Origin: Fusarium oxysporum f. sp. lycopersici 4287
Lineage: Eukaryota > Ascomycota > Sordariomycetes > Hypocreales > Nectriaceae
Direction of reading: 5' to 3'
Length of the DNA: 64,000 nucleotides
Assembly (NCBI RefSeq): GCF_000149955.1
Contig: NC_030986.1
Span: 3,101,185-3,165,184 of the forward strand
Positions 1 to 10,299 of this stretch are shown here, piece after piece. The notes beneath the pieces were generated by a model. That model was not told the DNA's origin. It was given only the letters and a program-made list of their open reading frames with translations, and searched no databases. Position numbers and translations under genes: made by a program. Each line of letters starts with the position of its first letter. Within the stretch, counting starts at the first letter, position 1.

Positions 1-1028
1 CTTGCCACAGGATCTGCCTTCTTGTTTCGCAATTGCTCGAGAAACCGGTGGAAATCAAAGGGTTGAGTAGGCTCTGGCTCTGGCTCAGGAGGAGGAGGCC
101 GGTGTGACTGCGCTGGCGAGCTTGGAGAAGCAACGCTCATGTTCCGCTCTATCTTAGGACGCGGAGGTGTTCCATGAACACCATCCTTGGGTGGAACAGG
201 TGGCCCCAGATCCTCAACACCAGTATTGTTTGGGGTCTCAGCTGGAGGGGAACTCGTGGAGATGTGTAGGCCCTGCATCTGACCAGAGAGCGTAGGCACA
301 AGAGGTTCCAGACTAGACTTTCGAGGAGGATGTTGAACGGGATGACCTAGCATCGGCGAGGCGATCTCCAGTCTGGGACTCATGACTTCTTCTTCGCCAG
401 GACCACCACCAAACTCGCTAAACTGCTCCATGATGCTTTGAATTTCGGACTGTGAACCGCCTTCGTGCTCATCTTCACTTATATATCGTCTCTCGTCAAA
501 TTCTGCGTCTGATTTAGGAGGAGTAGAATCTCCAGAGACATGAGAACGCGCAGCATTTGAAGGGGTCCGCGAAGGCGGCTGAGAGGTTATCGGGGTCGCA
601 GGCGTAGGGTCAACATAGGTGGATGGTTCGGCGGTGAGGTATTGGGTGGTAGCATCGTTCGACGAGGGTAATGCAATAGGTTTGATTTTGGCTGCTGTTG
701 AGGCGTGAGTGTTCAAGTAACCGCTGGGAGCTTGATAATCATCGGCAGCTTGCTTTTCCTTGACCATTTCTGAGGGACCTTGCTCAGCAGCATCAGCCTT
801 GTGTTCGTGTGCTGCAACGTCAGCTGCCTGATCACCAAAGTCGATCAAATTGTCCTCCTTTCCAGTATTGTCCCTGGAGTCCGATCCATGGCTATGATGA
901 TCTGTGGTTTCAGGCGTCCCTGCCGCAGGGTCCTGAGCAGACATCAACTCGACATTGGGTTTGTTAGACAGCGTCTCGTCTAAGACCGGCTGGCTAGATG
1001 AAGTTGTGGATTGCTCCGGCGGAGACAT
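1..1028 (-). CDS. VPS9: Vps9-type Rab5 GEF, N-terminal part (runs off the left edge)
   Basis: An open frame starts at ATG 1028-1026 on the minus strand and runs without a stop or visible intron to the window edge, giving about 342 residues. Most of it is low complexity: rich in Ser, Pro, Thr and Glu, with polyproline stretches. Just before the edge it reads FDFHRFLEQLRNKKADPVA, which resembles the start of the helical-bundle/VPS9 region of fungal Vps9 proteins. Those proteins activate Rab5/Vps21 GTPases in endosome and vacuole traffic. The catalytic VPS9 domain itself and any CUE domain would lie outside the window, so the name rests on this short motif and the long disordered N-terminus. Another protein with a similar N-terminal helical segment is possible. 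Confidence 0.6.
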   Translation of the reverse strand, partial: MSPPEQSTTSSSQPVLDETLSNKPNVELMSAQDPAAGTPETTDHHSHGSDSRDNTGKEDNLIDFGDQAADVAAHEHKADAAEQGPSEMVKEKQAADDYQAPSGYLNTHASTAAKIKPIALPSSNDATTQYLTAEPSTYVDPTPATPITSQPPSRTPSNAARSHVSGDSTPPKSDAEFDERRYISEDEHEGGSQSEIQSIMEQFSEFGGGPGEEEVMSPRLEIASPMLGHPVQHPPRKSSLEPLVPTLSGQMQGLHISTSSPPAETPNNTGVEDLGPPVPPKDGVHGTPPRPKIERNMSVASPSSPAQSHRPPPPEPEPEPTQPFDFHRFLEQLRNKKADPVA

Positions 1029-1728
1029 GCAAAGCTTCTGAAGGTTCGACGGCGAGGTAGCTGTTTTGGAGAATCGGGCTCAAGGCGAAAGGTTGACTTG
1101 TGTAAGACAAGATAGTGCCCATTCACTGTCCTACGAGGCTGAAGGTAAAGCTGTATCGTGGGTCTTCAGTGAGCGGTGGTCGTCGACGACGATAAGGTCA
1201 ATAAGGTTTAGGGCTTGTTGATAACGAATCGCTTCGCAGGTGATCAACAACTACCACAAAATGATTGTCGTTTGGCGATGTTGTCGGGTCAGCGTCTTCG
1301 GATTCTTGGAGTTCAGCAATGGATGCCTGTAGTTAGAGCCCAAACGTAACTACAGCAAGCTGGATGGAGCGCATGGCAGGACCCCTCATTCTCCATCTTC
1401 CAAGCTAGGCTTCCTTCCAGCAACCACTGCCTCAGCTTTTGGTCAGGCGCACACTTATTTGGAGCTCCATGAAGTGGGGCAATTGGTACTTCTGTGGGGA
1501 GCTTGGTTACAGTGTGTTTACAGGGGGGCGTACCTGTGACGTCGCGATAGTTACAGGGGATATGCTGCAGTGTAAGTTCCAAATCCTTCGGACAAGCTGC
1601 GATCCGACGACACTGTCCAGAACTTCCTAAGACTGCAGTCTCAACAATAATGAAAAAGACAAGGACAGAATTAGAGGCAGAAGGGTTAGATGTACTCCTG
1701 GGAGTAAAAAAAGAGCAAAAGCGGATTT
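1029..1728. other. Intergenic, upstream of the Vps9-like gene
   Basis: This 700-bp gap separates the Vps9-like start codon from the tRNA gene and probably holds the promoter and 5' leader of the former. Two short open frames on opposite strands (about 1313-1630) overlap each other and resemble no family, so I regard them as chance. Confidence 0.5.
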
Positions 1729-1822
1729 GCTGGAAGGGAGGTTTGAACTCCCGCCTCTTTCGAGAGTGGTGTTAAATAAATTAACTTAAAACCACCGCCT
1801 TAGACCACTCGGCCATTCCAGC
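1729..1822 (-). tRNA. tRNA-Leu(UAA) with a 13-nt intron
   Basis: Read on the minus strand, this 94-nt stretch folds as a class II tRNA. It has a perfect 7-bp acceptor stem (GCTGGAA with TTCCAGC), a D arm beginning TGGCCGAGTGG, a 5-bp anticodon stem (GTGGT with ACCAC), a long variable arm and a T arm with a GGGAG/CTCCC stem around TTCAAAC. The anticodon loop reads TTTAAG, then a 13-nt insert at 1772-1784, then C. This puts UAA at the anticodon with the intron at the usual eukaryotic position, one base 3' of the anticodon. The mature length would be 81 nt, normal for leucine. The intron consists only of A and T. The gene lies between the Vps9-like gene and the DUF4291 gene. Confidence 0.93.
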
Positions 1823-1973
1823 TATGAAGAATGTAATAGCAACATTAATCACTACAACCAACTATACTGTTTGGAGTCTGCTTATGTCAATCAGCTGAAA
1901 GCTGAGCCACCACCAATCCTCTCACCGAAAGAGTCACCAGACTAAAGGCGTTGGTGCAGACAGTATGCTATAG

Positions 1974-1980
1974 ATATAAA
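1974..1980 (+). promoter_or_regulatory. TATA-like box for the DUF4291 gene
   Basis: The sequence ATATAAA lies 24 bp before the upstream in-frame ATG at 2004 and 90 bp before the ATG at 2070. With normal TATA-to-start spacing, transcription would begin at or just after 2004, which favours 2070 as the translation start. This is inference from one motif. Confidence 0.4.
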
Positions 1981-2069
1981 GCCAGGGGCTTTTAATTCTT
2001 GGAATGGCCACCATAGAATGTCTTACCATCCTTGAACAGACATCATCGACCTTGATCGACTTCTCCATA

Positions 2070-2705
2070 ATGCCAACAGCACTTTCAACCGCCCCCTACC
2101 GCCAAGTTCGTGCCTGTTACAATGACACCACTATAATAGTGTACCAAGCCTACAAAGAATCCATTGCTAAAGCTGCCGTAGATGCGCAGAAGCTCAATGC
2201 ATCCCCGGATTTCAAATCAGGTCGAATGACATGGATCAAGCCCAGTTGGGCATGGATGATGTACCGCGCCGGGTACTCTTACAAAGACCCTGGCCAATCC
2301 CGCATCTTGGCTTTGCGAATGAAACACGAGCACTTCATCGCCCTCCTTGAGCGAGGTGTGCTATCAAGTCACGCTCATAAGCTCAACCCTGGCGAGAAGC
2401 GTGAGACAACGGTTGATGTGAGAATTCAGTGGGACCCTGAGCGGACAGCAAAGCTGGAGGTATTGCCATATAGAAGTATTCAAATTGGCATTCCAGGAGC
2501 CCTAAGTGAGCAGTGGGCGAATGAATGGATTGTTGAGATTGAGGATGTCACGGATAAGGCACGTGAGCTGAAGAGAGTGATCGATGAGCGGCCAGGTATC
2601 ACCGACGAAGAACTGCTGAGTATGGGTCTGATATTCGAGGAGAGGCCGTTCGAGGTGCCAGAAGCAGTTCATACCAAGCTGGAAATGACAGATGTTCCTG
2701 TATAA
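2070..2705 (+). CDS. DUF4291 family protein
   Basis: This single-exon gene encodes 211 residues from the ATG at 2070. An in-frame ATG at 2004 would add 22 residues, but it lies too close to the TATA-like box and the family homology begins after 2070. Blocks typical of DUF4291 are present in order: YRQVRACYND near residue 10, RMTWIKPSWAWMMYRAGYS near residue 50, a segment starting ILALRMKHEHF, VRIQWDPER, and YRSIQIGIPG. The biochemical role of the family is unknown. From general knowledge it is widespread in bacteria and scattered in fungi. The gene is convergent with the HET-domain gene, with only 40 bp between stop codons, so their transcripts probably overlap. Confidence 0.85.
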   Translation: MPTALSTAPYRQVRACYNDTTIIVYQAYKESIAKAAVDAQKLNASPDFKSGRMTWIKPSWAWMMYRAGYSYKDPGQSRILALRMKHEHFIALLERGVLSSHAHKLNPGEKRETTVDVRIQWDPERTAKLEVLPYRSIQIGIPGALSEQWANEWIVEIEDVTDKARELKRVIDERPGITDEELLSMGLIFEERPFEVPEAVHTKLEMTDVPV

Positions 2706-2745
2706 TAGTAACAAGCGAAATCCCGAACCAAGTCTGTCTCTGTCC

Positions 2746-4503
2746 TCAAAACCAGGTATTGACTTTCCGGCTATTCTCAATCTCCAAAGTCAAACTGTAG
2801 AATAAACTCGAATACCTGCTCTCAATTCCAAGTTTCGCCGTCACGATATCTGGAACTCTCCACTCCAGCCTTCGCTGTGTTTTGTCCAGAACTCTTGAAA
2901 AGTCCTGCTTTGCAATCCAAGTCTGTTCTTCAAATGCGTACCACGGTAAGAAGTAAAGAGGCATCGTTTGAAAAGGGTTTGGAGGCAAGGGCTCTAATCC
3001 CATGACCAAGCACTGCATGGAATCTGAGCTGCCTAGGTCAAGTTCCAACACTCCCAGAACTATGGATGCTTGTAATGATCCAAGTGAAGGACCAGGTGCT
3101 AGGTCAAAATTAATCTCATATGATTCTGGCGTGGTCGAGGGACCACTTCGAGCATCGACAAAATATTGCCATGTTGGTGATCGTGAACGCACTCTGACAA
3201 CCATCCTACTCTCCTTTGCAAGGCCCTTCATCTCCGGGCGAAATATCACACCCTTCAAATATCGTAGGTCCGGGGTGTTATGTGGTACGAAGATCTGTCG
3301 TGGAATGGCCTCCTGCAAAACATCTTTTTGACCACTTCGTATCATGTTCAAGAGTTCATCGGGAAGAATGATGCTGTTCATCATGGACAACGCTAATATG
3401 TCTGGTCGAATTCGCACAAAATGTGAGTTTCTGTCCCACGCTGCCCTCTGAAGGAGGATAGCCGGGTTGATAGATGTCTGGCCTCTTCGAAACTCGCAGT
3501 TCAAGAAGGCCAAGAAAATGGTCCCTGACGTATCGATTGGGAACGGCGTTAATGGAAGCTCTAAATCCAGTCCGCGGTTTGTCATAGACATTGAACTTCC
3601 TGACCTAAGTGATAGGTATTTGGATCTCTTAGGCACCAGGCCATTGAGATCTTTTGAGGTCTGGCCGAGATCGAAAGCTGAAGGGCTGTTTGCAAGAAGG
3701 CTCCAATACGTTTTTCCTTCGACCCGATATCGAGGCTGCCGCCAAGCAAAAATTGACTCATCATCGGTAGATTTAAGAATCTCTTCTTGTAACCGCTTGA
3801 AAGCTTTGACTTGACCTTCCCCATAGAGCAAAGGCATGTTAATATCGAATATACCCAGCAAGCAATAAGCGATGTCTTCTGGCCTCGTTGTTTCGCGCCC
3901 AGCAGCCCAGAACATCTTCTGGGCGACTGAAAACTCACCAAGCTGACTTTGCCTGATCTCCGCCATATGATGTGTTGCGTCGAGAAGCTCATAATCAATC
4001 CCAGTGACACTCTTTATATCTTCTTTGAGCTCAGATCTGCTACCCAGCCGCTGCCAGCCTCGTCCGTAGAAAATGACCTTTCCCGGTGCGATGAGCTCTT
4101 GAAGTGTCCAGCCTCTGGTAAACCAACGACTGGTTGCAAATGTCTTTCTCTGTTCCTCTTCAGACTCTGAGGAGGGAACGTCTTCAAGAAAGGCGATACA
4201 GATGGTCGATTCAGCATACCAACGAAACATCGAGTTGATAGCTTCCGAAAGCTCGGCGCTGCTGCTTTTATCGATACAGCAAGTATCTATCCATAAATAA
4301 TCCAACTTCAAAGAGCGTGCCATTCTACAGCTCTCGCGCAGCTTGCTATAGCGTTCAAGATGAAGCGCTTCCTCGGGATCACCTGAAGCAACATCTTGAA
4401 AAGTGACCTCATCGTCACCCCAGACATGGGATAGGATGGCATATCGACGCGATCCGCCAGGATAAAACTCAAGTTGAAAAGTATGTGTGTTTATGAGTCT
4501 CAT
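2746..4503 (-). CDS. HET-domain (heterokaryon incompatibility-type) protein
   Basis: This single-exon gene encodes 585 residues. The N-terminal HET domain (Pfam HET) is clear: YAILSHVWG at residues 21-29, a segment ending LDYLWIDTCCIDK near residues 68-80, and RWFTRGWTLQELIAP near residues 127-141. The next part, ending in the FDINMPLLYGEG block, resembles the region following HET in HET-E/HET-D-like proteins. No NACHT or WD repeats follow. The C-terminal half has no obvious domain and is probably the small C-terminal domain seen in many short HET proteins. Such proteins trigger death of fused incompatible cells or act in fungal immunity; filamentous ascomycetes have many paralogues. The specific role of this one cannot be deduced. 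The frame is intact. Confidence 0.9.
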   Translation of the reverse strand: MRLINTHTFQLEFYPGGSRRYAILSHVWGDDEVTFQDVASGDPEEALHLERYSKLRESCRMARSLKLDYLWIDTCCIDKSSSAELSEAINSMFRWYAESTICIAFLEDVPSSESEEEQRKTFATSRWFTRGWTLQELIAPGKVIFYGRGWQRLGSRSELKEDIKSVTGIDYELLDATHHMAEIRQSQLGEFSVAQKMFWAAGRETTRPEDIAYCLLGIFDINMPLLYGEGQVKAFKRLQEEILKSTDDESIFAWRQPRYRVEGKTYWSLLANSPSAFDLGQTSKDLNGLVPKRSKYLSLRSGSSMSMTNRGLDLELPLTPFPIDTSGTIFLAFLNCEFRRGQTSINPAILLQRAAWDRNSHFVRIRPDILALSMMNSIILPDELLNMIRSGQKDVLQEAIPRQIFVPHNTPDLRYLKGVIFRPEMKGLAKESRMVVRVRSRSPTWQYFVDARSGPSTTPESYEINFDLAPGPSLGSLQASIVLGVLELDLGSSDSMQCLVMGLEPLPPNPFQTMPLYFLPWYAFEEQTWIAKQDFSRVLDKTQRRLEWRVPDIVTAKLGIESRYSSLFYSLTLEIENSRKVNTWF

Positions 4504-4896
4504 GTCGAGCTGTATCTTGGAAATGAACTGGTGATTGTCTTGAGTTGCTCATCTCATGTCAGCTCTTGAGCTTGAAGGCTCACAGGTTGTTGAGAGTGGT
4601 GAGGGGACAAGTGGGAATAACCCCGAACAAACTCTCTGAAATAAGATATGAGAGTTTAAGAGGAGTACGACGAAGCTGAAATTTGAAGAATATTCATTGT
4701 CAGAGGGTCATTCACAAGGTGGAATTGGGATTGATGAGGGAAGTCGTCGCAAAGGGACTAGGTACAGTGTAATTTTATTAAGACACCGCACTGTACACTT
4801 AAATGCCTTTCGGGGTGGTGGAACCAAGGTGCAGTATTTTTTCTAGATTAATGTTTCATCAATGTCATTACTCGGTCATTCTGCTTTCTCCCAATT
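4504..4896. other. Intergenic between the HET gene start and the SDR gene end
   Basis: This 393-bp gap should contain the HET gene promoter and the 3' end of the dehydrogenase gene, since both are on the minus strand. I see no open frame or RNA gene in it. Confidence 0.5.
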
Positions 4897-5955
4897 TTAA
4901 CCATTGACAATGGTACCGCCATTGCAGTGGATGGTCTGTCCACTAACACACGAGCTGTCACTCGACGCCAGGAAGACCACGCACGTAGCAATCTCTGATG
5001 GCTGAGCAGGTCGTCCCATGGGGCTTGTGAACTGCTTCTGCGCTTCGTCGTCCATTGTGGCGGGAATGAGAGGTGTCCAAACTATGCATTGTTAGTTGTA
5101 TCATACATTGGTGAGATCGGCTTAACATACCGGGTCCAGGAGCGACAGCATTAACACGAATACCCTTGCCGACATATTGATTGCTGAGACCGCGTGTGAA
5201 TGAAACAATCGCACCCTTTGTGGATGTGTAATCGAGGAGATCAGGGCGACCGATGTAGGCGTTGATGGAAGCATTGTTAATAATAGTAGCTCCTGTCTTC
5301 ATGTGAGGGAGGGCGTATTTAGAGATATAGAAGAAGGAGTGGATGTTGATGTTGAAGGTGTGAATCCATTGCTCCTCGGGGAGGTCTTTGATATCCTGGA
5401 CCATCATCTGGTCTAGATCGATTGTCAGATATGGTCGATATGGTCGATACTGTCAGATAAACCTACAAGCTGCATTGTTGAATAGAATGTCAATCCCGTT
5501 CATTTTCTCCACGGCAAAGTCAACAAGTTTCTTGCAATTCTCTTGTTTCGAGAGGTCAAGAGAGATAAGATGGACCTTGGCACCCTCGTTCTCAACCTGC
5601 TTTTTGGTGTCCTGAGCATCCTTCTCTTCTTCTGGTAGATAAGCAATGACAATATCCGAAACGCCCTCCCGGCCGAACAGAAGAGCAGAAGCAGCACCAA
5701 TGCCACTGTCGCCTCCAGTGATCAGTGCCTTCTTGCCTTTGAGCTTTCCAGAGCCTTGATATGTCCTCGAATTGCCGCCGGCCTCAGGTAGTTCGTCACG
5801 GGTGGCTTTGGGGTTAGGCATCTCCCTCTCAGTACCAGGGAAGTCCTGGTGAGAGACGGGGATATCCTTCTCTAATGCTTGGTCAGTTGCTGTGTCGTTG
5901 AATTGTAGAGAGTGGCGAGGGAGAACCCACCATTCTTGAAGTTCTGGGTCGTCAT
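4897..5955 (-). CDS. Short-chain dehydrogenase/reductase (SDR), 298 aa
   Basis: Four exons (5931-5955, 5467-5871, 5131-5412, 4897-5081) are joined through introns of 59, 54 and 49 nt, and total exactly 299 codons with the stop. The tiny first exon is needed for the conserved N-terminal segment QDFPGTEREMPNPKATRDEL. The NAD(P)-binding motif TGGDSGIG is at residues 60-67, NNAA follows the second Rossmann half, and the catalytic Ser and YTSTK (Tyr-x3-Lys) are present. The C-terminal block ends GQTIHCNGG. The layout fits the SDR group related to bacterial stress-associated glucose/aldehyde dehydrogenases of the YhdF/GsiB-neighbour type. The substrate cannot be told from sequence, and no partner gene is nearby. 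Confidence 0.9.
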
Positions 5956-7028
5956 TTTAGTGGTTGGATTATAGTCAATTGTGCAATTAACTTCTCAGGC
6001 TGGAGGGAACTGAAAGTTCTTTCCAAGTTACTCGGAAGAGCCTCCTCTTTTTAATACTCGTCGTATAAGAACACACGGAGCATTCAATCCGAATTCTGAT
6101 GAAGATCGATCGATGACGACACTACAGTCAGGGTTGCACATTTCTTTGTCACATTAACGGGGCCAGCCAAGCAAAAATGAGCATCCATGCTGACAACTCT
6201 TTCTCTAATCTGGCGTCTGGCTTTCCATGATGTGGGAGCTCCTCTATCAGTTTATAGAAAGATCGAGCTATCGACCAATCGTCATGGTCGTACGCTGGCT
6301 TATGACGGCAGAAACTGGCAAGATATTTATGACCTTTTCGCTATCTTCACGCGAACATGACGATCTTGTTGTTGAAAAGAGGGGCGCACATGTGCGGTAC
6401 TTTGTTCAAAAGCCCAATGCCGATGAGCTTGCTGTGACGTAGAAAGTTGCAAACAATGGAACTTTCGGACGGCCACCGATGGCTTTCATCCGCTCGGCAC
6501 CATCCGGACCGGCCCCACTGTGACGGCCCGTCGCCTAATCGTGGTGTCCGGCCGATGCTCCTGACCAGGGAATCCCATTGTTGTACGGAGTACGGATACA
6601 TCGCGAGGCATCCGTTTCCCCTCCCACCTGCGCACTTACGGTTGGACACTTTTAGTTGATATACCGAAGCGGTGGTCATTCGAAAACAGCTTTAGTACAG
6701 CCAACCAAGCTTGAACATACGTAGCGCTGGCCGGGTCATTCAACATAGTAATATTATTTGAGCCACACAAGACAGTATGTTACATTGAAGGATGAATAGT
6801 AGGAAGAAAAACTTAATAAACCGTCTAAGCCAAAGAATATTCTGTAAATCGCGTGCCTTTGGACAGTATACGCGTCGTCTTGATCATCATCCCATGCTGA
6901 TCTTCTCTTTTGCCCACGCAACTATAATGCTTGTCTTTCAAATACAATGCCATTCCAAACTCAAATCAATAAAAATCCCCAGAACGCCAGGTTCCGTGTC
7001 CTGCTCTGCTCGCTGATCGATAGTATTG
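5956..7028. other. Intergenic
   Basis: This 1.07-kb gap lies between the 5' end of the SDR gene and the 3' end of the subunit f gene. Short frames here (6227-6679) overlap on both strands and show no family motif. I see no RNA gene or long repeat. Confidence 0.5.
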
Positions 7029-7429
7029 TTACAGAGCGATCGCGCCTCGACGGCTTTCTCGGGTATGGAGGAATCCTTGGAAGCCACAAAAGACGAAGAA
7101 AGCCTATTGCTGTCAGCAAGATGCAAGATTGGGTTCGGGTTGCGGATGGCCAATCCGTTTGATCGTGGAAGGACGTACAACGTAGACGAGGACGGCGATG
7201 AAGATGGTGTCTGAAACTGCCTTGCCATCTTCGGGATCATCTACGCCACCCGTGAATTCTTCATGGTTGCTTCGATAGAGACCTGCGAGAGCGCTGAGAA
7301 TAACAATGGCGAAAACGGAGAGAACGGTGCTGGAAGTTTCATGTTAGCATCATCATGATCAAACCAAAGCAGTTCAAAGGAATTGGCAAACCATGACCAC
7401 GCGTTGAAGGCGCTGACGACGGGCTTCAT
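7029..7429 (-). CDS. V-ATPase Vo subunit f / RNase kappa-like small membrane protein
   Basis: Three exons (7392-7429, 7179-7329, 7029-7103) encode 87 residues. The first intron has a weak donor (GTTTGC) but a strong TGCTAAC branch site and TTCCAG acceptor; the second uses GTACGT and AATAG. The product starts MKPVVSAFNAWSCTVLSVF, contains FTGGVDDPEDGKAVSDTIF and a FFVFCGFQ block, and has two hydrophobic helices. This closely follows the yeast protein YPR170W-B, the Vo subunit f of the vacuolar proton ATPase and homologue of animal RNASEK. It should sit in the vacuolar or endosomal membrane beside the proteolipid ring. The gene is easily missed because no exon exceeds about 50 codons. Confidence 0.85.
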
Positions 7430-9195
7430 GATGGGCGTATCTGGAAAGAGCTCAAGTATGGCTGGCCAATCGATGTATCGCTATGAGTGTGGTGGTGATG
7501 GATTGTTGTTTGCGACGTTGATACTAGGTAACTATAGCTCCGTTGCTGCTGGTGGTAATGCGTCAATGTGTCGCCGTTTAGCTCCTTTCCTGCCTCAGCA
7601 ATAAGGCTGGGGAATGAGCCACAAGCACCGCCACATGTTGGATGCGCCACTGTATCACCAGAAACCCAGCTAGATCTTGACCAGGCAGGGACGGCTAGGT
7701 ACGCCTTGAAATTTTTCGGTGTGTATTACCTTAGACTATCAGTGCAAGATGCATGTCTCAGTGTTTGTTCAGCTTTGTTTTTCCCCTAATTTGGTCTGAT
7801 GCTGGCTACGCAGTTGAGCAGACAGTGCTAACCAAAATCTCCACAAATCAATGTTTAGATGCTGACTTACACGGATGGTCTAGGATGTGAACCTTGTGAA
7901 ATCCGAAAGAATAGTTGACTGATCTTCCTCAAGCCGGAATCCGGGCTCGGAGAAGTGTAACATTGAAATTGAGATATTATCTTGGCTGACGAGAGGCAAC
8001 CAGAATCATGGCGTGCAGTTGGAATATTCTGAAACCCGAGATACAACCAACCAGGTGTATGGTCTAGCCATGACCACTAAAACTGCGTAACTATTTCTCT
8101 GATTGTTCTTGATCACAGAGGTTAACTGAACTACTAATCTCGTGGTAATGTAGTTACGTAGTATATTAAATGGTGACTACATTGGAGCCTACCAAAAAGG
8201 TTGAGCCTCTAACTAGAATAACAGAAATGTATTGGTGTCTTAAGCGACCTTGGCATTTGAGCTCTGTGCTTCACGCTCCAATAGCTCCAGGCACACCTCT
8301 GCCCAGAGCTCAACACGAAACGAAACGAAACGAAACAAGACAAAACATGCAAGCGCCATGCTTATGATCGCCAAGCTGATGATCAAGAGAGTTACCACGG
8401 AGGGTTCCATTCCGTCAGATGACGGCCTTGTCAGAGACTTTAGATAAGTGGCCCTAATGAGGCAATACCAAGGCTCGGAAGTTGAGAGCATCTCATCAAA
8501 AGGAAATTTGTGATGCCATCATTACGCACTCGTTTTGCTTGTTGTGCAACAGCGACACAAACAGCAAGATCTCAAGCCAGGGCTTAGTAAAAATGGATGT
8601 TGCTTTTAGACGCCGTGTGAGGTTACGCAACCCTCCCTTGTTGCTTGTTGGCCGTCTGTCGCCTGTCAGCGATGCACCGACCCCAGCACCCTCCTGGCAA
8701 ACACGGGGTTCCGTGTGCCGAAGAGCTTTCAAAGGGGCTTAAGCTGTCCGCTGGTGCCCCATGCTGTGCTTGGCCGTCATAGCCGTTGAATCAAAAGGTG
8801 AACAAACGCATGGCGTCGTGTCCGTTGAAACAAGCAAAGCCTAAGCCACGTCGCTCGTGAATACGGGCTGTCCCCTGTGACCACCAATCGTTGGACAGAT
8901 CTCTCGGCACAGGGAGACTATTGCTTGCTACCGGGCCTAGAATGGATCGTCTCTCCCCCACGTTATTTGCTAGGCAATTCATTCATTGGGAATGGAGGTG
9001 AAGAGCCTCTTTTTGGTTGCTGGTTGCTGCACAAATTCATACCAGGCTTTGCCCAACACGGATTGGGAACTTTAGCATTTCCTCGTTTATGCGGCTTGTA
9101 CTGAGAGCTGCTTACATTTTGACCAATCCATGTTCATTTATCCTCTAGGATTATCACCTAGTGATGGCGCTCTTGGCAAGCTTCAGCGCCCACGC
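7430..9195. other. Intergenic
   Basis: This 1.8-kb stretch between two divergent genes holds the promoters of the subunit f gene (left) and the superoxide dismutase gene (right). A pentanucleotide repeat lies at 8316-8335. Open frames here are short, overlap on both strands and resemble nothing known. Confidence 0.5.
8316..8335. repeat. CGAAA microsatellite, 4 copies
   Basis: Four perfect tandem copies of CGAAA lie in non-coding DNA. Confidence 0.8.
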
Positions 9196-9203
9196 TATAT
9201 ATA
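9196..9203 (+). promoter_or_regulatory. TATA box of the superoxide dismutase gene
   Basis: TATATATA lies 263 bp upstream of the ATG at 9459, followed by a pyrimidine-rich leader typical of strongly transcribed fungal genes. The implied 5' UTR is about 230 nt. Confidence 0.45.
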
Positions 9204-9458
9204 GCTTCGGCTGCCACTGCCACTGTCAATTTCACTGCCGTTCATCATCTCATCTCAACATAAGACTGGATCCGTTGATTCACTTTTGAGCCAGTCTCAG
9301 CACCTAAATAATTCTGTCGGGCCCTAGTGGTCATTTCGCTCGCTCGTATACTTTTAATATCGAGATCCTACTTCGCCTCGACGGTCTTTAGTCGCACCTG
9401 CTTGCCTTACACACAGCATTGCCTACATATATTGCACAGCTTTACCATCTCACTCAAG

Positions 9459-10299
9459 ATGCGCACTCAAGCTATCGTGGCCGTCTTATTCTCGGCGCTT
9501 GCCGGACAGGTTATTGGCCAGGATGACCCTCACGATGCTCCCAGAGTCAACGACAACCCTATTGGTGTCAAATACAAGGCTACCCTTCCCAAGGAGCCTT
9601 TCTTCAAAGATGCCGCAATCGACGGCAATGTGAAGGGGTTTATCCAGGCTGAAGCTCCGAGTGATGGACACGGCGTCCAGTTCAAGGTCCAGTTCAGCAA
9701 CCTTCCCAAGGAGGGAGGTCCCTTCAGTAATTCTTCGACTATCGCTCAACCAGACTGTAGCTGACTTTGCCATAGCATACCACATCCACGTTGAACCTGT
9801 TCCCGATAATGGCAACTGTACCGCCACTCTCGCCCATCTCGACCCTTTCGCTCGTGGCGAGGAGCCTCCCTGTGACCCTGAGAAACCTGCCTCTTGTCAG
9901 GTTGGAGACAACAGTGGAAAGCATGGAAAGATCACCAGCGACCCCTTCACAGCTGACTACATCGACTACTACGCCTCGACCAAGGAAGGTATCGGGGCCT
10001 ACTTTGGCAACCGGTCCTTTGTTCTTCATTACGCCAACAAGACCCGTCTGACATGCGCCAACTTTGTTAACTTGAACCCGGGTGTTATCGACTCGAATTT
10101 CACTGCCCCAGCTTACCTCCCTACTCCGACTGAGACTGTCAACCCTGAGACGAACACTCCTACTCCATCAGGCACTGGCACTGGCGGCAAACCTATTTCT
10201 ACTGAGACTAGCGTTGTTAGTCCCAACGGTGCCTCGTCTGCTACGCTCCCAATCAACCTTGCTCTGGCCGGTGTCTTTGCTCTCATTCTTGCGATGTGA
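9459..10299 (+). CDS. GPI-anchored cell-surface Cu-only superoxide dismutase
   Basis: Two exons (9459-9726, 9776-10299; 49-nt intron) encode 263 residues. The start gives a signal peptide beginning MRTQAIVAVLFSALAGQVIG. The SOD domain has the copper pair in TYHIHVEP, a third histidine in TLAHLDP, a conserved GKHG, and a fourth histidine plus the active-site arginine in LHYANKTRLTCANF. Several cysteines suggest disulfides. I do not see a canonical zinc-binding His/Asp set, which matches the extracellular Cu-only SODs related to Candida SOD4/SOD5. A Thr/Pro-rich linker and a hydrophobic C-terminus ending LALAGVFALILAM indicate GPI anchoring. The likely role is removing superoxide at the cell wall, for example host- or self-generated reactive oxygen. 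The call is firm for the family, less so for the metal content. Confidence 0.88.

Noticed and set aside
9327..9458. N-terminal extension of the superoxide dismutase from 9327
   Set aside because: The codon at 9327 is GTG, not ATG, and the ATG at 9459 gives a clean signal peptide.
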